From IMG/VR virus record IMGVR_UViG_3300023180_000409, positions 1 to 23,387 of that record: a stretch of 23,387 nt of DNA; one strand, given 5' to 3'. Source of the DNA: a virus. Shown one piece after another: positions 19,779 through 23,387 of this stretch. Under the pieces are notes generated by a model. It was not told where the DNA came from. It saw only the letters and a program-made list of their open reading frames with translations, and searched no databases. How positions within the stretch are numbered: position 1 is the first letter of the stretch; each line of letters starts with the position of its first letter. Position numbers and translations under genes: made by a program.

Positions 19779-20312
19779 ATGATTGTTTTCGATGTTGAGA
19801 CGACAGGGCTGCCAAAGGCTGAAGGTTCGGACTTGGACATCCAGCCAAAGATCATCGAGTTCGGTGCTCTGAAGCTGGACGATGATCTGAAAGAGATTGG
19901 CAAGCTGGAGTTCTTTTGCAATCCGGGGCATCCGCTTGACCCTATGATCACGAAGATCACCGGCATAACCGACGACATGCTCAAAGACGAGAAGCCATTC
20001 GTTGCTTATTACGGGGAGCTCTGCGATTTCTTCCTTGGCGAGCGAGAGATGGTTGCGCACAACTTGCCATTCGACCGGAAGATACTTAGATTTGAGCTTG
20101 AGCGACTTGACAAGGTCACGAAGTTCCCTTGGCCCCGAGATCATATCTGCACAGTTGAGGTCGGCCAGAGGGTCTGGGGCAAAATGCGAAAGCTCGGGGA
20201 TATACACGAAGAGCTGTTCGGGGCTAAGATAGAAGGCGCACACAGATCAATCAACGACGTTGAAGCAACAGTCCGCATCGTTGAGTGGTATAAGAAGGAG
20301 GGCCACCTGTAA
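19779..20312 (+). CDS. DnaQ-like 3'-5' exonuclease (DEDDh), 177 aa
   Basis: All exonuclease motifs are present: Exo I FDVETTGLP (D5, E7), Exo II VAHNLPFDRKIL (D99), Exo III AHRSINDVEAT (H155, D160). The length equals the catalytic core of the E. coli epsilon subunit. It lies directly before the family C polymerase gene, so it most likely proofreads for that polymerase, as epsilon does for alpha. The ATG at 19779 is preceded by GAGGATTGAT, 1 base after the previous stop; upstream in-frame codons lie in the MazG-like gene. Confidence 0.9.
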   Translation: MIVFDVETTGLPKAEGSDLDIQPKIIEFGALKLDDDLKEIGKLEFFCNPGHPLDPMITKITGITDDMLKDEKPFVAYYGELCDFFLGEREMVAHNLPFDRKILRFELERLDKVTKFPWPRDHICTVEVGQRVWGKMRKLGDIHEELFGAKIEGAHRSINDVEATVRIVEWYKKEGHL

Positions 20313-20380
20313 TGGATCCGATAATGATAATGATCGTCGGGCACCTGATCCTTGGCGTCATTTATATAGCGACGAGCTGA
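20312..20380 (+). CDS. Possible 22-aa hydrophobic peptide between exonuclease and polymerase
   Basis: ATG at 20312 overlaps the exonuclease stop (TAATG) and its own stop overlaps the polymerase ATG (TGATG). The product is MDPIMIMIVGHLILGVIYIA followed by TS, almost entirely hydrophobic. AAGGAGG lies 10 bases upstream. The polymerase ATG has only a weak SD of its own, so translation of this mini-ORF may deliver ribosomes to it. It could be a real membrane peptide, a coupling device, or both. Confidence 0.5.
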   Translation: MDPIMIMIVGHLILGVIYIATS

Positions 20381-23193
20381 TGCTGAACATAAAGGTCAGG
20401 ACGGAATACTCTTTCCGCAAGGCATTTGGCCCTGTCGATTCGGTTGTTGGTGTTTGCCAAGGGGATGCTGTCGGGGTGTGCGACACAGGCACATGGGGCC
20501 ATGTGTCGTTCAGCAAAGCATGCAAAGCTGCCGGCAAAAAGGCTGTCCTAGGGGTCGAAATTCCTGTTGTTGAAGATGCGACAGACCGCAGTCGCCAGCC
20601 AGCCAACGCGATGTCCTTCATCGCAAAGAACAATGATGGTCTTGAAGAGATATACAACCTCGTCACCAAGAGCACAGACAAGGACCATTTCTATTATCAT
20701 CCCCGACTGAGTTATTCTGATCTGTTTGATATCTCAGAAAACGTCATCATCCTCTCTGGAACTCACCCAATATGGGGAATGCTTCCATTAGCCAGAAAAC
20801 ACGATCTTTACATTGAGCTCAATCCCATGAGCTCACGCAAGGCTCTTGAGTTTGCAGAAAGCAAAGGCTTCAAGACAGTCGCAACGAGCGACAACTATTA
20901 TCCACTCGTGACAGACAAGAAAGCCTATGAGGTGCTGGTTGGGCGAGACCGCACAGACCGCACGACAGCCATGCACATACTCAACGAGTGGGAATGGAAA
21001 GACGCAGTGCCTTGGGCACCACAGTCTGCGATTGACAACACCTATGAGATCGCCGGATTGTGCGAGACTGATCTGCCTGTTGCCAAGATGGTTTCCTTCA
21101 ACAGCAAGAAAACTCTTGAGGAGCTTTGTCGGGAAGGTGCAGCCAAGTTGGGCATAGATCTGTCTGACGAAGTTTACGCTGCTCGCCTTGAGCGAGAGCT
21201 AAATATGATCGCAGAGAAGAAGTTCGAAGATTACTTCTTCGTGATCGCCGACATGATTTCTTACGCTAAGCAACACATGCTAGTTGGCCCTGCCCGTGGT
21301 TCGTCTGCTGGCTCGCTGGTGTGCTACTTGACTGGCATAACGGACATCGACCCGATCAAGCACGACCTGCTGTTCGAACGGTTCATCGATGTGACCCGCG
21401 AAGACCTCCCGGACATCGACATCGACTTCCAAGACGATCGGCGAGAGATGGTGTTTGAATACCTCCGGCAAAAGTACGGAGCGGAGAAGGTCGCTCACCT
21501 CGGAACTGTGTCGCGCTACAAAGCCAAGAGCACGATCTCAGAAGTTGCCAAGGGGCTCGGGATTCCTGCTTGGGAGGTCAACGACCTCAAAGGTGCAATC
21601 ATCGAGCGGAGCACAGGCGACTCTCGTGCAGCGTTTTGCATCCTTGATACGTTCAACGAGCTTGATGTTGGCCGAGAGGTGCTTAGGAAATACCCACAGA
21701 TGAAGGTCGCGGCCAGCATGGAGAACCATGCGCGGCACAGCGGTGTTCATGCCGCAGGGATCATCGTCACAGAGCAGCCTGTCCGGAAATATTGTTCAGT
21801 CAGCGAACAGAGCGGTGCAGCTCAGATAGATAAAAAGGATGCTGAGGATCTGAATCTTCTGAAGATTGATGCCCTTGGTTTGCGAACGCTGTCTGTGTTG
21901 CAAGACGTTCTTGATCAGGTTGGCTGGACGAGGGACCAGCTCGTCAATCATGACCTAGAAGACGAGGCTGCGTTCGCGATATTGAACGACGAGAAGTACG
22001 CCGGAATATTCCAGTTTGAAGGCTATGCGCTGCAATCTGTGACTAGGCAGATGAAAGTTCATAAGTTTGAAGACATTGCGGCGATCACAGCTCTGGCTCG
22101 CCCCGGACCGCTAAACTCCGGCGGCACAACGGAATACATAAAGCGTCATACCGGCGCAGCTCCTGTTGAGTATCTCCACCCCCTAACAGAAGGCATCACA
22201 AAGGTCACCAACGGCGTCGTCGTTTATCAAGAGCAGGTCATGACGATCGGGAGGGATGTCGGTAAACTCTCTTGGGAAGATGTTTCGTCTCTGCGCAAGG
22301 CGATGAGCAAGTCTCTGGGCAAAGAGTTCTTTGACACCTACTTTGAAAAGTTTAAGGTTGGTGCTGAGGAGAACGGAATTGATGAGGAAAAAGCACGATA
22401 CATCTGGGACCACATCAACACGATGGGCAGTTGGGCATTCAATCGCTCTCACGCCATTGCTTATGGGCTTGTTTCTTATTGGTGCTGTGTTCTTAAGTCT
22501 CGTTTTCCTCTGGAGTTTGCTGCAGCTTGTTTGCGCAACGTCAAAGACGACGAGCAAGCAGTTAGGTTGTTGCGTGAGGTCGTGCGCGAAGGTCTTTCGT
22601 ATAAACCGTTCGACAAATTCAAATCGGAGATAAACTGGTCGGTTCAAGACGGAGAGCTGATTGGTGGCTTGATGGGCATCAAAGGCATCGGGCCAAAGAT
22701 GGCGCAGGATATAATCGAGCGTAGGAAGATGAGCCAGCCTCTGACACCGAGGCAAGAGAAACTTCTCGGAGAAGGCCAGACGCCATATGACGACATCTTT
22801 GAGTGCGAGAGGCGTTTCGGTCACATAAAGGCAGACCCAGCCGCGCACAACATCGTGACACCGATCATAGACATCGTTGACCTAGATGCTGACAGTCCCG
22901 GCCAGTTTGTCTTCTTCGGGAAGCTCAAGGAGAAGAACCTGCGAGACATGAACGAGACAGTCAACTTGGCCAAGCGTGGAGGCCGACGAGTTGAGAACAA
23001 CAACCTGTGGCTCAATGTCACGTTTGAGGACGACACAGGCCCAATCATCTGCACCATTGATCGGTTCAAATATTCGCGTATGGGCAAGCCCATCGTCGAG
23101 GACGGAAGGCTGGGTGATTGGTACCTCATAAAAGGCACTCTCAGGCAGGGATTCAGGAAGATTTATGTGGACAAATGGCGTAAGCTAGACTAA
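20380..23193 (+). CDS. dnaE: Family C DNA polymerase, DnaE-like (Pol III alpha), 937 aa
   Basis: This is the replicative polymerase. Palm motifs: GPARGSSAGSLVCYLTGITD (303-322), catalytic PDIDIDF (344-350) and LKIDALGLRTLSVL with the third Asp at D497. Also present are QFEGYALQSVTRQM, ARPGPLNSGG (573-582), VVVYQEQVMTIG, SLRKAMSK and the WAFNRSHAIAYGLVSYWCC region. The C-terminus (about 840-937, VFFGKLKEK ... YLIKGTLRQGF) looks like an OB fold. The PHP domain is degenerate: HSDYS of bacterial enzymes is RTEYS (7-11) and the DHG motif is DTG (35-37), so metal-dependent PHP activity is probably lost. At 937 aa it is shorter than E. coli DnaE (1160). Frame is open to 20260, but the ATG at 20380 begins the family's LNIKVRTEYS strand. 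Confidence 0.93.
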   Translation: MLNIKVRTEYSFRKAFGPVDSVVGVCQGDAVGVCDTGTWGHVSFSKACKAAGKKAVLGVEIPVVEDATDRSRQPANAMSFIAKNNDGLEEIYNLVTKSTDKDHFYYHPRLSYSDLFDISENVIILSGTHPIWGMLPLARKHDLYIELNPMSSRKALEFAESKGFKTVATSDNYYPLVTDKKAYEVLVGRDRTDRTTAMHILNEWEWKDAVPWAPQSAIDNTYEIAGLCETDLPVAKMVSFNSKKTLEELCREGAAKLGIDLSDEVYAARLERELNMIAEKKFEDYFFVIADMISYAKQHMLVGPARGSSAGSLVCYLTGITDIDPIKHDLLFERFIDVTREDLPDIDIDFQDDRREMVFEYLRQKYGAEKVAHLGTVSRYKAKSTISEVAKGLGIPAWEVNDLKGAIIERSTGDSRAAFCILDTFNELDVGREVLRKYPQMKVAASMENHARHSGVHAAGIIVTEQPVRKYCSVSEQSGAAQIDKKDAEDLNLLKIDALGLRTLSVLQDVLDQVGWTRDQLVNHDLEDEAAFAILNDEKYAGIFQFEGYALQSVTRQMKVHKFEDIAAITALARPGPLNSGGTTEYIKRHTGAAPVEYLHPLTEGITKVTNGVVVYQEQVMTIGRDVGKLSWEDVSSLRKAMSKSLGKEFFDTYFEKFKVGAEENGIDEEKARYIWDHINTMGSWAFNRSHAIAYGLVSYWCCVLKSRFPLEFAAACLRNVKDDEQAVRLLREVVREGLSYKPFDKFKSEINWSVQDGELIGGLMGIKGIGPKMAQDIIERRKMSQPLTPRQEKLLGEGQTPYDDIFECERRFGHIKADPAAHNIVTPIIDIVDLDADSPGQFVFFGKLKEKNLRDMNETVNLAKRGGRRVENNNLWLNVTFEDDTGPIICTIDRFKYSRMGKPIVEDGRLGDWYLIKGTLRQGFRKIYVDKWRKLD

Positions 23194-23212
23194 CCCCTTG
23201 ATAAACATGAAA

Positions 23213-23229
23213 AAGAAAATTGCTTTCTT
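23213..23229 (+). promoter_or_regulatory. A/T-rich inverted repeat after polymerase gene
   Basis: AAGAAA and TTTCTT pair around ATTGC shortly after the polymerase stop. The preceding CTAACCCCTTGATAA (23190-23204) matches 14960-14975 at all but one of 15 positions. As at 14983, it stands before a GAGAGATAAT promoter-like element, here about 35 bases upstream of it. Confidence 0.45.
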
Positions 23230-23241
23230 CAAAAATAATTG

Positions 23242-23270
23242 TTTCTTTCTGGCCCAGAAAGAGAGATAAT
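23242..23270 (+). promoter_or_regulatory. Promoter-like element (copy D)
   Basis: TTTCTT (23242-23247), a 17-base spacer and GATAAT (23265-23270) lie within CCCAGAAAGAGAGATAATC. This is the same core as in copies at 7617, 9260 and 15017; the CCCAGAAA part is shared with the copy at 7617. Confidence 0.58.
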
Positions 23271-23276
23271 CTTTGT

Positions 23277-23292
23277 GTTGGGACGATCCAAC
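23277..23292 (+). promoter_or_regulatory. Conserved leader hairpin upstream of SD (copy D)
   Basis: GTTGG and CCAAC pair, with a further G-T wobble inside (GTTGGG / TCCAAC) and an ACGA loop. GCTCTGAGAAAGGAAACCAG and the ATG at 23314 follow, nearly the same as the sequence after the minus-strand copy at 9238-9253. Confidence 0.62.
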
Positions 23293-23313
23293 GCTCTGAG
23301 AAAGGAAACCAGA

Positions 23314-23387
23314 ATGAACATCCTCGAACAAATCGAAACCCGCTTCACCGAGACCAAGAGCGCCTGCAAGCTCTACAAGACTGTCGC
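23314..23387 (+). CDS. Partial CDS at window end, unknown protein
   Basis: ATG at 23314 follows the conserved leader and SD and opens a frame MNILEQIETRFTETKSACKL... that continues past the window. The charged helical start gives no family. It is the first gene of the unit driven by promoter copy D. Confidence 0.65.
   Translation, partial: MNILEQIETRFTETKSACKLYKTV

Noticed and set aside
22183-22848. 221-codon open frame antisense to the polymerase gene
   Set aside because: Lies wholly within a gene with clear catalytic motifs, no SD and no recognisable sequence; a codon-bias shadow.
1-23387. CRISPR arrays, tRNA or rRNA genes, insertion sequences
   Set aside because: No spaced direct-repeat arrays, no cloverleaf or rRNA-like sequence, and no transposase-like protein were seen.

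Overview
The window looks like part of the genome of a tailed double-stranded DNA bacteriophage. A large terminase, a portal protein and a phage replication set are all present. There are no rRNA or tRNA genes and no sign of an integrase or repressor. Genes are packed tightly, with ATGA, TGATG or TAATG overlaps at most junctions. The host cannot be read directly. Roughly 50% GC, canonical Shine-Dalgarno (SD) sites and the type of small virion proteins suggest a (possibly marine) proteobacterial host; this is inference.

Layout. Two divergent arms meet in a non-coding, AT-rich region at about 9.21-9.65 kb. The left arm (minus strand, 9213 down to 1) starts with five small genes of unknown function. 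A GC-rich terminator with a TTCG loop (7634-7662) and a new promoter follow. Then come packaging and virion genes: putative small terminase, large terminase, portal, and a ladder of small genes (acidic 102 aa; very basic 43, 57 and 85 aa; a 53-aa membrane protein that could be a holin; 63 aa), then a 339-aa Gly/Ser/Ala-rich protein with a conserved Cys-containing C-terminal domain, a 129-aa protein and a truncated gene at the window edge.

The right arm (plus strand, 9655 to the end) holds DNA replication and nucleotide genes: a coiled-coil protein, a 261-aa conserved protein, an archaeo-eukaryotic type primase, zinc-ribbon and helix-turn-helix miniproteins, a compact UvrD-type helicase, an FAD-dependent oxidoreductase directly coupled to a ThyX-type thymidylate synthase, a T4 Pnkp-like 3'-phosphatase domain, a MazG-like protein, a DnaQ-like exonuclease, and a compact family C (DnaE-like) DNA polymerase. 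A lipoprotein and two tiny membrane peptides are interspersed. The phage therefore appears to bring its own primase, helicase, polymerase and proofreading subunit, plus dTMP synthesis.

Regulation is the most striking non-coding signal. A repeated module occurs on both strands (9238-9306 minus, 14983-15064 plus, 23213-23313 plus): an A/T-rich hairpin, then a promoter-like element ending in GAGAGATAAT, then TGTGTTGG opening a short leader hairpin whose stem changes in a compensating way, then the extended SD sequence TGAGAAAGGAAA and the start codon. The promoter part alone recurs before the packaging operon (7617-7645). Other genes have different hairpins just before the same kind of SD (11405, 13464, 15828).
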